This document shows positions 1 through 7,232 of a stretch of 7,904 nt of DNA, one piece after another. Within the stretch, counting starts at the first letter, position 1, and every line of letters begins with the position of its first letter. The notes beneath the pieces were generated by a model that was given only the letters and a program-made list of their open reading frames with translations, searched no databases and was not told where the DNA came from. A program made the translations under genes and the position numbers. The DNA is from Nitrospira sp. (GTDB lineage Bacteria > Nitrospirota > Nitrospiria > Nitrospirales > Nitrospiraceae): NCBI GenBank assembly GCA_025363325.1, contig JANYEF010000502.1:1-7904 (forward strand), read 5' to 3'.

Positions 1-135
1 CAAACCGCCATCGCCGAGGTGCTCTCGGACATGGACGCGGAGATCGCAACATTGGAGCAACGCCGAGACAAGACCCGTGCTCTCAAGCAGGGCATGATGC
101 AGGAATTGTTGACGGGGAGAACGCGCTTGGTATGA
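1..135 (+). CDS. hsdS: Type I restriction-modification specificity subunit HsdS, C-terminal end (5' end outside window)
   Basis: The frame starting at base 1 is open for 44 codons and stops with TGA at 133-135. It reads as the tail of an HsdS subunit: an IAEVLSDMDAEIATLEQRR coiled-coil segment is followed by the KQGMMQELLTGRTRL ending, which is highly characteristic of type I S subunits. In this family HsdS carries two target-recognition domains separated by helical spacers and directs the HsdM2S and HsdR2M2S complexes to a bipartite DNA site. Only the distal part of the last conserved helix is present, so the DNA specificity cannot be inferred. The stop codon overlaps the start of the next gene (ATGA at 132-135), which points to translational coupling. 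hsdM is expected upstream, outside the window. Confidence 0.93.
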   Translation, partial: QTAIAEVLSDMDAEIATLEQRRDKTRALKQGMMQELLTGRTRLV

Positions 136-1658
136 AACCGCTGCGGATCTTCATCAGCAGCGTGCAGAAGGAGTTTGCCGAGGAGCGGGCCGCATTGCGG
201 AACTATCTGCGCGGTGATGCGCTGCTGCGGCGATTCTTCGAGCCGTTTCTCTTTGAGGAGACGCCGGCTGCCGACCGTCGGGCAGACGAGCTGTATTTGG
301 ATGAGGTGGAACGCTGCGATCTTTACGTGGGTCTGTTCGGCAACGACTACGGGGTTGAAGATGCAGCGGGCCTTTCGCCGACCCACCGGGAGTTCGATCT
401 GGCGACCCGGCTGCGCAAACATCGGCTGATTTTCGTCAAAGGGGCCGACGACCGGCAGAAGCACCGGAAGATGCAAGCGCTGATCCGGCAGGCCGGGGCG
501 CAGGTGATCCGTCGCCGGTTCGTGAGCGCCGCCGAACTGATCGCCGGACTCTACGCCGCGTTGGTGCAGTACCTCGAACGCCGGGAGCTGATTCGCACTG
601 GTCCCTTCGACTCGGCTCCCTGCCCGAAAGCCACCCTGGCCGATCTGAACGAGGAGCGGATGGCATGGTTTCTGCGCCAGGCTCGTCGCGCCCGAGGCTT
701 TCCCTTGCCGGAAGAGGCGACGCCGCAGGAGTTGCTGACTCATCTCAACCTGCTCGACGATGGACGCCTGACCCACGCCGCCGTGCTGCTTTTCGGCGCG
801 CAGCCGCAGCGCTTTCTCCCTGCTTCAGAAGTGAAGTGCGCCCATTTCCACGGGGCAGAGGTGGCCAAGCCGATTCCGTCCTATCAGGTCTATAAGGGCA
901 CGGTGTTCGATCTGGTGGATCAGGCGGTGGACTTTGTGATGTCGAAGATTAATCTCTGGGTCGGCACCCGCGCAGCCGGGCCGCAGGCCCCGGTCGCGTA
1001 TGAGATTCCCCGTGACGTGGTGACAGAGGCCCTCGTCAACGCCGTGGCGCATCGTGATTACACCAGCACCGGCAGTGTGCAGGTCATGTTGTTCGCCGAC
1101 CGGCTGGAAGTCTGGAATCCCGGTGCGCTGCCGCCCTCGCTGACGCTGGATATGTTGCGTGAGCCCCACGGCTCGGTGCCCGCCAATCCGTTGCTGGCGG
1201 AACCGCTCTATCTGACGCAATACATCGAGCGGATGGGGACCGGCACCGGAGACATGATCCGGCGGTGCCGAGAGGCAGGCCTTCCGGAACCGGAGTTTTC
1301 GATGTCGGACGGGTTCGTCATCACCATCAGGCGCACAGTCCAGCAGAGAATCGGAGAAGCCAGTGGACGGCCAGAGTCACAGCCAGAGTCGCGGCCAGAG
1401 TCACAGCCAGAGTCGCTTGAACGGCGTGTGCTGGGCTTGCTGGCCGATGGCCCGTTATCCAAGTCTGAGCTGTCCAGCCGGTTGGGGCAGAAAGAAGTGT
1501 CGGGCCACCTCAATCAGGTGATCCGGGTCTTGCTGGCCGATCAAACCGTGGAATACACCAGGCCGGAGAAGCCGACCAGCCGGTTGCAGCAGTACCGACT
1601 GACGGACAAAGGAGCCGACTTGCTGGCCGAAGCCCGCCGGAAAGACGGGCAGGTATGA
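132..1658 (+). CDS. DUF4062 / RecG-like GHKL ATPase / winged-helix accessory protein encoded inside the hsd operon
   Basis: This 508-residue protein is built in three parts. Residues 1-~95 form a DUF4062 domain, shown by the opening RIFISSVQKEFAEER and a LYVGLFGNDYG segment at 64-74. Residues ~165-400 match the ATP-binding module that usually follows a Schlafen AlbA_2 domain: GRLTHAAVLLFG at 211-222, the GHKL N-box EALVNAVAHRDY at 299-310, DRLEVWNPG at 323-331 and the glycine-rich MGTGTGDM at 368-375. A linker with RPESQPES twice (413-428) leads to a C-terminal winged-helix segment (~429-500) containing LSKSELSSRLG. Proteins with this ATPase module are commonly annotated as RecG-like putative transcriptional regulators, and such ORFs recur between hsd genes. 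The start ATG overlaps the hsdS stop and the stop overlaps the hsdR start. A weak GGGGAG at 114-119 may help initiation. The function is unknown; a regulatory, DNA-sensing or second-layer defence role is inference. No catalytic mechanism is claimed for DUF4062. Confidence 0.88.
   Translation: MKPLRIFISSVQKEFAEERAALRNYLRGDALLRRFFEPFLFEETPAADRRADELYLDEVERCDLYVGLFGNDYGVEDAAGLSPTHREFDLATRLRKHRLIFVKGADDRQKHRKMQALIRQAGAQVIRRRFVSAAELIAGLYAALVQYLERRELIRTGPFDSAPCPKATLADLNEERMAWFLRQARRARGFPLPEEATPQELLTHLNLLDDGRLTHAAVLLFGAQPQRFLPASEVKCAHFHGAEVAKPIPSYQVYKGTVFDLVDQAVDFVMSKINLWVGTRAAGPQAPVAYEIPRDVVTEALVNAVAHRDYTSTGSVQVMLFADRLEVWNPGALPPSLTLDMLREPHGSVPANPLLAEPLYLTQYIERMGTGTGDMIRRCREAGLPEPEFSMSDGFVITIRRTVQQRIGEASGRPESQPESRPESQPESLERRVLGLLADGPLSKSELSSRLGQKEVSGHLNQVIRVLLADQTVEYTRPEKPTSRLQQYRLTDKGADLLAEARRKDGQV
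1368..1415 (+). repeat. Perfect 2 x 24-bp in-frame tandem repeat in the linker of the accessory ATPase gene
   Basis: Bases 1368-1391 and 1392-1415 are identical. Each unit is itself two near-identical 12-mers of the form cGGCCAGAGTCa / cAGCCAGAGTCg. The unit encodes RPESQPES, so the protein carries Arg/Gln-Pro-Glu-Ser four times in succession between the ATPase module and the winged helix. Gain or loss of a 12- or 24-bp unit keeps the reading frame and would only change linker length. Confidence 0.95.
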
Positions 1659-4600
1659 GCCCCGTCGGCCAACGAGAGAAGCGCACTCAGCAGCGCGTGG
1701 TGAAGCTGTTCCGCGAGCAGCTCGGGTACGACTATCTCGGCGACTGGACCGACCGAGCGGGTAACCGCAATCTCGAAGAGGAATATATTCGAACATTCCT
1801 GCGCGACAAGCAGGGCTGCGACGAGGCGCTGATCTCACGGGTGCTGTACCTCCTCGACAAAACGGCGTGTGACACGAGCAAAAATCTGTACGACCGCAAC
1901 AAGGCCGTCTACGAATTGCTGCGCTATGGCGTGAAGGTGAAGGCTGATGTTGGGGAGAACACCCAGACTGTCTGGTTAATCGATTGGAAGAACCCTGAGA
2001 GGAACCAGTTTGCCATCGCCGAAGAAGTCACCGTGTTGGCCGCCGATGCCAAGGCCCACGGCAAGCGTCCGGATGTGGTGCTGTATGTGAACGGGATTGC
2101 GCTCGGCATACTGGAGCTGAAACGCTCCACCGTCTCTGTGGCTGAGGGCATTCGCCAGAACCTGGATAACCAAAAGAAAGAGTTCATCCAACCCTTCTTT
2201 TCCACGATGCAGTGGGTGATGGCGGGCAATGACACGGAGGGCCTGCGCTACGGTGCCATTGAGACGAAGGAGAAGTATTACCTCACCTGGAAGGAAGAGA
2301 GCAGCGTTGAGAACCTTCTTGACCGGGCGCTGATTCAGCTCTGTGCCAAAGCGCGCTTCCTCGAACTGATCCACGACTTTATTGTCTTCGACGCCGGAGT
2401 GAAGAAGCTGTGCCGCCCGAACCAGTATTTCGGCGTGCGCGCCGCGCAGGAACGTGTGACGCGCCGCGAGGGGGGCATCATCTGGCACGCACAGGGTTCA
2501 GGTAAGAGCCTTACGATGGTGTGGCTTGCGAAATGGATTCGTGAGCACGCCAAGGATCCCCGTGTGCTCATCATTACCGATCGCAAGGAGTTGGATGAGC
2601 AGATCGAAAAAGTCTTCATGGGCGTCCATGAAGAGATCTACCGGACGACGAGTGGCGCAGATCTTGTTGCCACGCTCAACGTTACAACACCGTGGCTTGT
2701 GTGTTCGCTCATTCACAAGTTTGGCGGCAAGGAAGAAACGGAAGAGGGCGGCGATATTTCAGGCTATATCGAGGAACTGAGGAAGGCCTTGCCGCCCGGC
2801 TTCGCCGCCAAGGGCAATCTCTTCGTCTTCGTAGACGAGTGCCACCGCACGCAGTCCGGTGACTTGCACCAGGCGATGAAAGGACTCTTGCCGAGCGCCA
2901 TGTTTATCGGCTTCACTGGCACCCCGCTCTTGAAGACGGATAAGCAGAAGAGCATCGAGATCTTTGGCCCCTACATTCACCTGTACAAGTTCGATGAAGC
3001 CGTGAAAGACGGTGTGGTCCTCGATCTTCGTTACGAGGCGCGAGACATCGATCAGCGCATCACCTCGCAGAAAAAGATCGATCAGTGGTTCGAAGCCAAG
3101 ACGAAGGGCCTGACCAATCTTGCTAAGGCGCAACTCAAGCAGCGCTGGGGCACAATGCAGAAGGTGTTGTCCAGCCAGTCGCGACTCGAACAGATTGTCG
3201 CCGATATTCTCATGGACATGGCGACACGTGATCGCCTGCAAAGCGGTCATGGCAACGCGATGCTGGTCGCAGGCAGCATCTATGAGGCCTGCAAGTTCTA
3301 CGATTTATTTTCCAAGACCGACCTCAATGGTAAGTGCGCTATCGTCACCTCCTATTCCCCTTCAACCGCCGATATCAAGGGTGAGGAAAGCGGAGAGGGG
3401 GAGACCGACAACATCGAGAAATACAACACGTATTGCCAGATGCTTGCCGACTGGTTCAATGAGCCACCGGAGACGGCGGTGAACAAGGTAGAGAAGTTCG
3501 AGAAAGAGGTGAAAAAGAAGTTTATCGACGAGCCGGGGCAGATGAAGCTCTTGATCGTGGTGGACAAGCTGCTGACCGGCTTCGACGCGCCCTCGGCGAC
3601 CTACCTCTATATCGACAAACAGATGCGCGATCATGGGTTGTTCCAGGCGATTTGCCGCGTGAACCGACTGGACGGAGACGATAAGGAATACGGCTATATC
3701 ATTGACTACAAAGACCTGTTCAAGAGCCTGGAGGGTGCGGTGCGCGACTACACCTCCGGCGCGTTCGACGGTTATGAGAAGGAAGACGTGGCCGGGTTGT
3801 TGGAAGACCGGTTGGACAAAGCACGGGAGCGGCTGGAAGAAGCGCTGGAGGCTATACGCGCGCTGTGCGAGCCGGTTGACGTGCCGAAGGACCAGCCTGC
3901 GTATCTCCGTTATTTCTCCTCGAAAGAGTCTGGCAACGCGACGCAGCTAAAAGCGAACGAGCCGCAACGGCTTTCGCTCTACAAGCTGACGGCCTCGTTG
4001 GTTCGTGCCTATGCCAATCTCGCCAGCGAAATGACAGAGGCCGGATACACTGAGGCGCAGGCCGAGGCGATCAAAAAGGAAGTCACCTTTTACGAGAATC
4101 TTCGCAATGAGGTCAAGCTGCATAGTGGGGATGCCATTGACCTGAAGCAATATGAGCCGGCGATGCGACACTTGATTGATACCTACATTCGAGCAGAGGG
4201 AAGCGAGGCGGTATCGGCGTTTGACGACCTGTCGCTGGTGCAACTCATCGTGGAACGGGGAATCGATGCGGTAAAGGCGCTGCCAGATGGCTTGAAAAAG
4301 AATAAGGAGGCCATGGCAGAAACTATTGAAAACAATGTGCGCAGGCTCATCATCGACGAGTCACCGATCAATCCGAAGTATTACGAGAAGATGTCCAAGT
4401 TGCTCGATGCCTTGATTACGCAACGCCGACAAGCGGCGCTCGATTACCAGAAATATCTTGAGGAGATCGTGGCGCTCACAAAGAAGGTGATGCATCCAGA
4501 AGCCGGGTCCTATCCCACGTTACTCAACACACCGGCTAAGCGCGCGTTGTATGACAACCTTGGTAAGAAGGAGGTCTTGGTTCAGGCCGTGGATAGCGCC

Positions 4601-4837
4601 GTCAGATCGAGCAGACAGGACGATTGGCGCAGTAATGTATTTAAGGTGAAGAAGGTGAAATTAGCGATTCAGGCAGCGCTTGAGCAAAGCCTTCTTCACG
4701 GAATCAGCGCATCTGGCGATCCCACTTCCAGTCCGAAGGCAGAGCATCCGGCTGACTATGAGGCGAAGTCTGCAGAATCGATAGAGACCCTGGTAGAGCG
4801 AGTCCTCACATTAGTGCAGAACCAAGATGAATATTGA
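1655..4837 (+). CDS. hsdR: Type I restriction endonuclease subunit R (HsdR), translocase/nuclease
   Basis: This 1060-residue protein is within the normal size range for HsdR subunits and appears intact. The N-terminal PD-(D/E)xK nuclease is visible as D140 followed by E154-L155-K156 (GILELK). The superfamily 2 motor follows: Walker A QGSGKS at 280-285, motif Ia around LIITDRKELDEQ (305-316), DECH box at 394-397, motif III TGTP at 421-424, motif V VVDKLLTGFDAP at 635-646 and motif VI QAICRVNR at 664-671. About 370 residues of mostly helical C-terminal region remain, which in this family docks HsdR onto the methyltransferase core. HsdR uses ATP to pull DNA past the bound complex and cleaves unmodified DNA at a distance. 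The N-terminal style (GYDYLGDWTDR, LEEEYI) resembles the EcoR124I-like (type IC) group. The start overlaps the upstream stop by 4 nt. The gene overlaps the metallopeptidase gene by 11 nt. No frameshift or missing motif was seen, so restriction is probably active. Confidence 0.97.
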   Translation: MSPVGQREKRTQQRVVKLFREQLGYDYLGDWTDRAGNRNLEEEYIRTFLRDKQGCDEALISRVLYLLDKTACDTSKNLYDRNKAVYELLRYGVKVKADVGENTQTVWLIDWKNPERNQFAIAEEVTVLAADAKAHGKRPDVVLYVNGIALGILELKRSTVSVAEGIRQNLDNQKKEFIQPFFSTMQWVMAGNDTEGLRYGAIETKEKYYLTWKEESSVENLLDRALIQLCAKARFLELIHDFIVFDAGVKKLCRPNQYFGVRAAQERVTRREGGIIWHAQGSGKSLTMVWLAKWIREHAKDPRVLIITDRKELDEQIEKVFMGVHEEIYRTTSGADLVATLNVTTPWLVCSLIHKFGGKEETEEGGDISGYIEELRKALPPGFAAKGNLFVFVDECHRTQSGDLHQAMKGLLPSAMFIGFTGTPLLKTDKQKSIEIFGPYIHLYKFDEAVKDGVVLDLRYEARDIDQRITSQKKIDQWFEAKTKGLTNLAKAQLKQRWGTMQKVLSSQSRLEQIVADILMDMATRDRLQSGHGNAMLVAGSIYEACKFYDLFSKTDLNGKCAIVTSYSPSTADIKGEESGEGETDNIEKYNTYCQMLADWFNEPPETAVNKVEKFEKEVKKKFIDEPGQMKLLIVVDKLLTGFDAPSATYLYIDKQMRDHGLFQAICRVNRLDGDDKEYGYIIDYKDLFKSLEGAVRDYTSGAFDGYEKEDVAGLLEDRLDKARERLEEALEAIRALCEPVDVPKDQPAYLRYFSSKESGNATQLKANEPQRLSLYKLTASLVRAYANLASEMTEAGYTEAQAEAIKKEVTFYENLRNEVKLHSGDAIDLKQYEPAMRHLIDTYIRAEGSEAVSAFDDLSLVQLIVERGIDAVKALPDGLKKNKEAMAETIENNVRRLIIDESPINPKYYEKMSKLLDALITQRRQAALDYQKYLEEIVALTKKVMHPEAGSYPTLLNTPAKRALYDNLGKKEVLVQAVDSAVRSSRQDDWRSNVFKVKKVKLAIQAALEQSLLHGISASGDPTSSPKAEHPADYEAKSAESIETLVERVLTLVQNQDEY

Positions 4838-5555
4838 ACGAAGCCGAATTACGGTAAGCGGCTTACCGGTAGAGATTGTTCGAAAGGCTATCAAGAACCT
4901 TCACCTTGGTGTCTACCCGCCGAATGGTCGTGTGCGAGTAGCCGCTCCCGTGAGGGTCCATGATGAAGCAGTACGGCTGGCCGTCATCTCAAGGTTAGGC
5001 TGGATCAAGCGACAGCGGAGGCGCTTTCATTCTCAAGAACGGCAGTCAGCCCGAGAATACGTGTCGCGTGAGAGCCACTACTTCCTCGGTCACCGGTATT
5101 TGCTGAATGTGCTTGAAGGCGACGGCCCTTCGCGAGTTTCCAGGAAAGGCAATAAGGTTCTTGAGCTTCAGGTTCCTGTCGGGGCTAGTAGAGACAAGCG
5201 TGAACAGATCCTACTCGCCTGGTATCGGAAGAATCTCAAAGTGCTAATCCTGCCTTTGATCGAGAAGTGGGAAGCCAAGATAGGTACGAAGGTTGAGAGC
5301 TGGGGCGTAAGAAGGATGAAAACAAAGTGGGGCAGTTGCAACAGCGCTGATCGGCGAATCTGGTTAAATCTTGAGCTAGCCAAGAAACCTATTCACTGTC
5401 TTGAGTATATTCTCGTTCACGAGATGGTGCATCTCATCGAACGGAAGCACAATGACCGCTATATCGTGCTAATGGATCAATTCCTGCCAAGCTGGCGGCA
5501 GCGCCGAGATGAATTAAATCATGCGCCGTTAGCCCATGAGACGTGGAGCTACTGA
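4827..5555 (+). CDS. YgjP/SprT-like zinc metallopeptidase (DUF45 type) at the end of the hsd operon
   Basis: This 242-residue protein contains a zinc-peptidase HExxH motif, H198-E199-M200-V201-H202, with a likely third ligand H208 in the following ERKHNDRY. Upstream features typical of YgjP-like (DUF45) proteins are FLGHRY at 86-91 and MKTKWGSCN at 164-172. No signal peptide or membrane segment is apparent, so it should be cytoplasmic. The ATG lies inside the last codons of hsdR (11-nt overlap in another frame) and there is no convincing Shine-Dalgarno sequence, so translation probably depends on coupling to hsdR. Genes of this family are often found beside type I hsd genes, but their substrate is not established. 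A role in trimming or turning over restriction-complex subunits is speculation. The GC content looks lower here (about 50% in the last third) than in the flanking genes. It could equally be a peptidase unrelated to restriction that travels with the cassette. Confidence 0.9.
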   Translation: MNIERSRITVSGLPVEIVRKAIKNLHLGVYPPNGRVRVAAPVRVHDEAVRLAVISRLGWIKRQRRRFHSQERQSAREYVSRESHYFLGHRYLLNVLEGDGPSRVSRKGNKVLELQVPVGASRDKREQILLAWYRKNLKVLILPLIEKWEAKIGTKVESWGVRRMKTKWGSCNSADRRIWLNLELAKKPIHCLEYILVHEMVHLIERKHNDRYIVLMDQFLPSWRQRRDELNHAPLAHETWSY

Positions 5556-5662
5556 TTTTTGGTCGTACTGCTCTCCTCAAAGAGAACCAAACGGGACCAG
5601 GTTTTGCAATCATAGATCCGCCGGTTCCCCGCGAGCGCGTGGATGAACCCTCTTAAAGAGAA

Positions 5663-5691
5663 TTGAGCAAGCTGGGAAGAATATGTATAGT
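5663..5691 (+). promoter_or_regulatory. Predicted sigma70-type promoter for the RNB ribonuclease gene
   Basis: A -35 hexamer TTGAGC (5663-5668, 4 of 6 consensus bases) and a -10 hexamer TATAGT (5686-5691, 5 of 6) are separated by exactly 17 nt. Transcription would start near 5698 and leave a leader of about 55 nt before the ATG at 5754. It sits in the 198-nt gap after the hsd operon and would give the ribonuclease its own transcription unit. The call rests on pattern matching by eye only. Confidence 0.55.
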
Positions 5692-5744
5692 GATAATGAT
5701 TGCTCGACAACCAGTGAAGATGGACAGAGGTCTCATTCCAGACT

Positions 5745-5751
5745 GAGGGGG
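5745..5751 (+). promoter_or_regulatory. Strong ribosome binding site supporting the start at 5754
   Basis: The purine-rich GAGGGGG ends 2 nt before the ATG, with its GAGG core spaced 5 nt from it. It is the clearest Shine-Dalgarno sequence in the window and supports this start over downstream ATGs. It contrasts with the weak or absent sites of the overlapping hsd-operon genes. Confidence 0.7.
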
Positions 5752-5753
5752 AC

Positions 5754-7211
5754 ATGAAAAGTCATCGTATAGATCTCAAGAATATCGCTCGTCGGGCCAT
5801 GATCGAACGCGGCCTCTTGCCGGATTTTTCTGCCGAGGCGATGGCCGAGCTTGCCCGCATACAAGCTGCTGCCACCGGCCGGCACTCGGACATGCGTGAC
5901 TTAAGGGGCCTACTCTGGGCGTCGATCGACAACGACGACTCCCGAGACCTCGACCAACTCACCGTGGCTGAACCACATCCTGATCGGTCTGTGAAGGTTC
6001 TGGTCGCGATTGCCGACGTGGACGCGCTGGTCACGAAGGAATCTGCCCTGGATGCGCATGCCAAGCACAATACGACGTCGGTCTATACGGCAGGCGACAT
6101 GTTCCCCATGCTGCCTGAGAAGCTATCGACCGATCTGACCTCGCTTGGCGAAGGGCAGGACCGCCTCGCGATTATCGTGGAGATGGTAATTGCGGAGGAT
6201 GGGGCGGTCCTCAGTTCGACCCTCTTTCGAGCCCTGGTCCACAACCACGCGAAGCTGGCCTATAACGGCGTCGCCGCGTGGCTCGCAGGGGAGGCGTCCG
6301 CGCCTGAGCGGGTCACGGCTGTCTCCGGGCTCGATGCGCAACTCCGCCTCCAAGACCAGGTCGCGCAGCGCCTCAAGGCGCGGCGACACCAGCAGGGAGC
6401 GCTGAGTCTTGAAACGATTGAGCCACGAGCCGTGTTTGAGGGTGAGGTGTTGACTGCTCTCAGGGTCGAGCAGAAGAATCGCGCGAAGGAGCTGATCGAA
6501 GATTTTATGATCGCGGCCAATCAGGCGACCGCGTCCTATCTCAAGGGGAAGGGCGTGCCCTCCTTCCGCCGGATCCTGCGCTCTCCCGAACGTTGGCAGC
6601 GGATCATCGAGGTGGCTGCGCGCTGGGGCGAGCACTTACCCCCGGAGCCGGACGCGCGTGCACTCGAAGTGTTCCTCGTCGCGCGTCGGAAGGCCGACCC
6701 CCTCAGATTTCCCGATCTGTCCCTAGCCATTGTGAAGCTCATTGGCAAAGGCGAATATGTGCTGGATCAGTCTAAAGATGGCGCTCCCGAACATTTCGGG
6801 CTTGCCGTGAAGGGGTACACCCATTCCACGGCTCCCAACCGGCGCTTTCCCGATCTCATTACCCAGCGGCTGATCAAAGCGGCGCTGGCCGGCGCGTCAA
6901 CGCCGTATCACCCGGAAGAACTGAAGTCTCTGGCTGACCACTGTACCGAGAAAGAAGACGATGCGGAGAAAGTCGAGCGGCAGCTCCGCAAATCTGCCGC
7001 TGCCCTCTTGCTCGAATCGCGGATTGGACAGCGCTTCGACGCCATTGTGACGGGCGCGTCAGACCGAGGCACGTGGGTCCGGCTCCTCGAGCCGCCGGTC
7101 GAAGGGAAAATGGTGACGGGCGCAAGTGGCCTCGACGTCGGAGACAGTGTGCGAGTGGAACTCGTGAGCACGAACGTCGAACGAGGGTACATCGACTTCG
7201 TCAGAGTTTGA
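5754..7211 (+). CDS. Compact RNB-domain exoribonuclease (RNase II/R superfamily)
   Basis: At 485 residues this is much shorter than E. coli RNase II or RNase R. The RNB catalytic domain begins almost at once: SIDNDDSRDLDQL at 57-69 carries D59, D65 and D67, spaced like the metal-binding aspartates D201, D207 and D209 of E. coli RNase II. Q68 stands where the fourth (D210) would be. Other family segments are AIADVDALV (85-93), MLPEKLS (119-125), ELIEDFMIAAN (246-256) and the basic STAPNRRFPDL (358-368) with R363-R364. Residues ~425-485 look like a divergent S1/OB domain. The N-terminal cold-shock RNA-binding domains of RNase II/R are absent or reduced to about 50 residues. The family degrades RNA 3' to 5' hydrolytically in the cytoplasm. 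The start is well supported by the GAGGGGG site, and a promoter lies upstream, so it is transcribed separately from the hsd operon. Whether it resembles RNase II or RNase R on structured RNA cannot be told from sequence. Confidence 0.92.
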   Translation: MKSHRIDLKNIARRAMIERGLLPDFSAEAMAELARIQAAATGRHSDMRDLRGLLWASIDNDDSRDLDQLTVAEPHPDRSVKVLVAIADVDALVTKESALDAHAKHNTTSVYTAGDMFPMLPEKLSTDLTSLGEGQDRLAIIVEMVIAEDGAVLSSTLFRALVHNHAKLAYNGVAAWLAGEASAPERVTAVSGLDAQLRLQDQVAQRLKARRHQQGALSLETIEPRAVFEGEVLTALRVEQKNRAKELIEDFMIAANQATASYLKGKGVPSFRRILRSPERWQRIIEVAARWGEHLPPEPDARALEVFLVARRKADPLRFPDLSLAIVKLIGKGEYVLDQSKDGAPEHFGLAVKGYTHSTAPNRRFPDLITQRLIKAALAGASTPYHPEELKSLADHCTEKEDDAEKVERQLRKSAAALLLESRIGQRFDAIVTGASDRGTWVRLLEPPVEGKMVTGASGLDVGDSVRVELVSTNVERGYIDFVRV

Positions 7212-7232
7212 TGACGAGGGAGTCGCCGTTCT

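Noticed and set aside
825..1220. Long antisense frames opposite the accessory ATPase and hsdR genes
   Set aside because: They lie entirely opposite strongly conserved motifs of the plus-strand genes, encode no recognisable domain, and are expected in GC-rich coding DNA.
5558..5591. Hairpin TTTGGT...ACCAAA with an inner CTCT/AGAG, possible terminator of the hsd operon
   Set aside because: The outer stem is only 6 bp with an offset inner stem, it is AT-leaning, and there is no U-tract after it on either strand. Too weak to call.
5591..5640. tRNA-like look of the segment around CCGGTTCCCCGCG
   Set aside because: No acceptor stem, anticodon arm or D-arm can be paired around it. Only a loose resemblance to a T-arm is present.
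5576..5662. Near-identical CTCAAAGAGAA (5576-5586) and CTTAAAGAGAA (5652-5662) as possible attachment or operator repeats
   Set aside because: Eleven bases with one mismatch in AT-rich sequence can easily arise by chance. No integrase or second junction supports an attachment site.
5549..5755. 68-codon minus-strand frame filling the gap after the metallopeptidase gene
   Set aside because: It has no recognisable domain or clear ribosome binding site. It overlaps the predicted promoter and Shine-Dalgarno sequence of the ribonuclease and runs into the end of the metallopeptidase gene. The gap is better explained as regulatory DNA.
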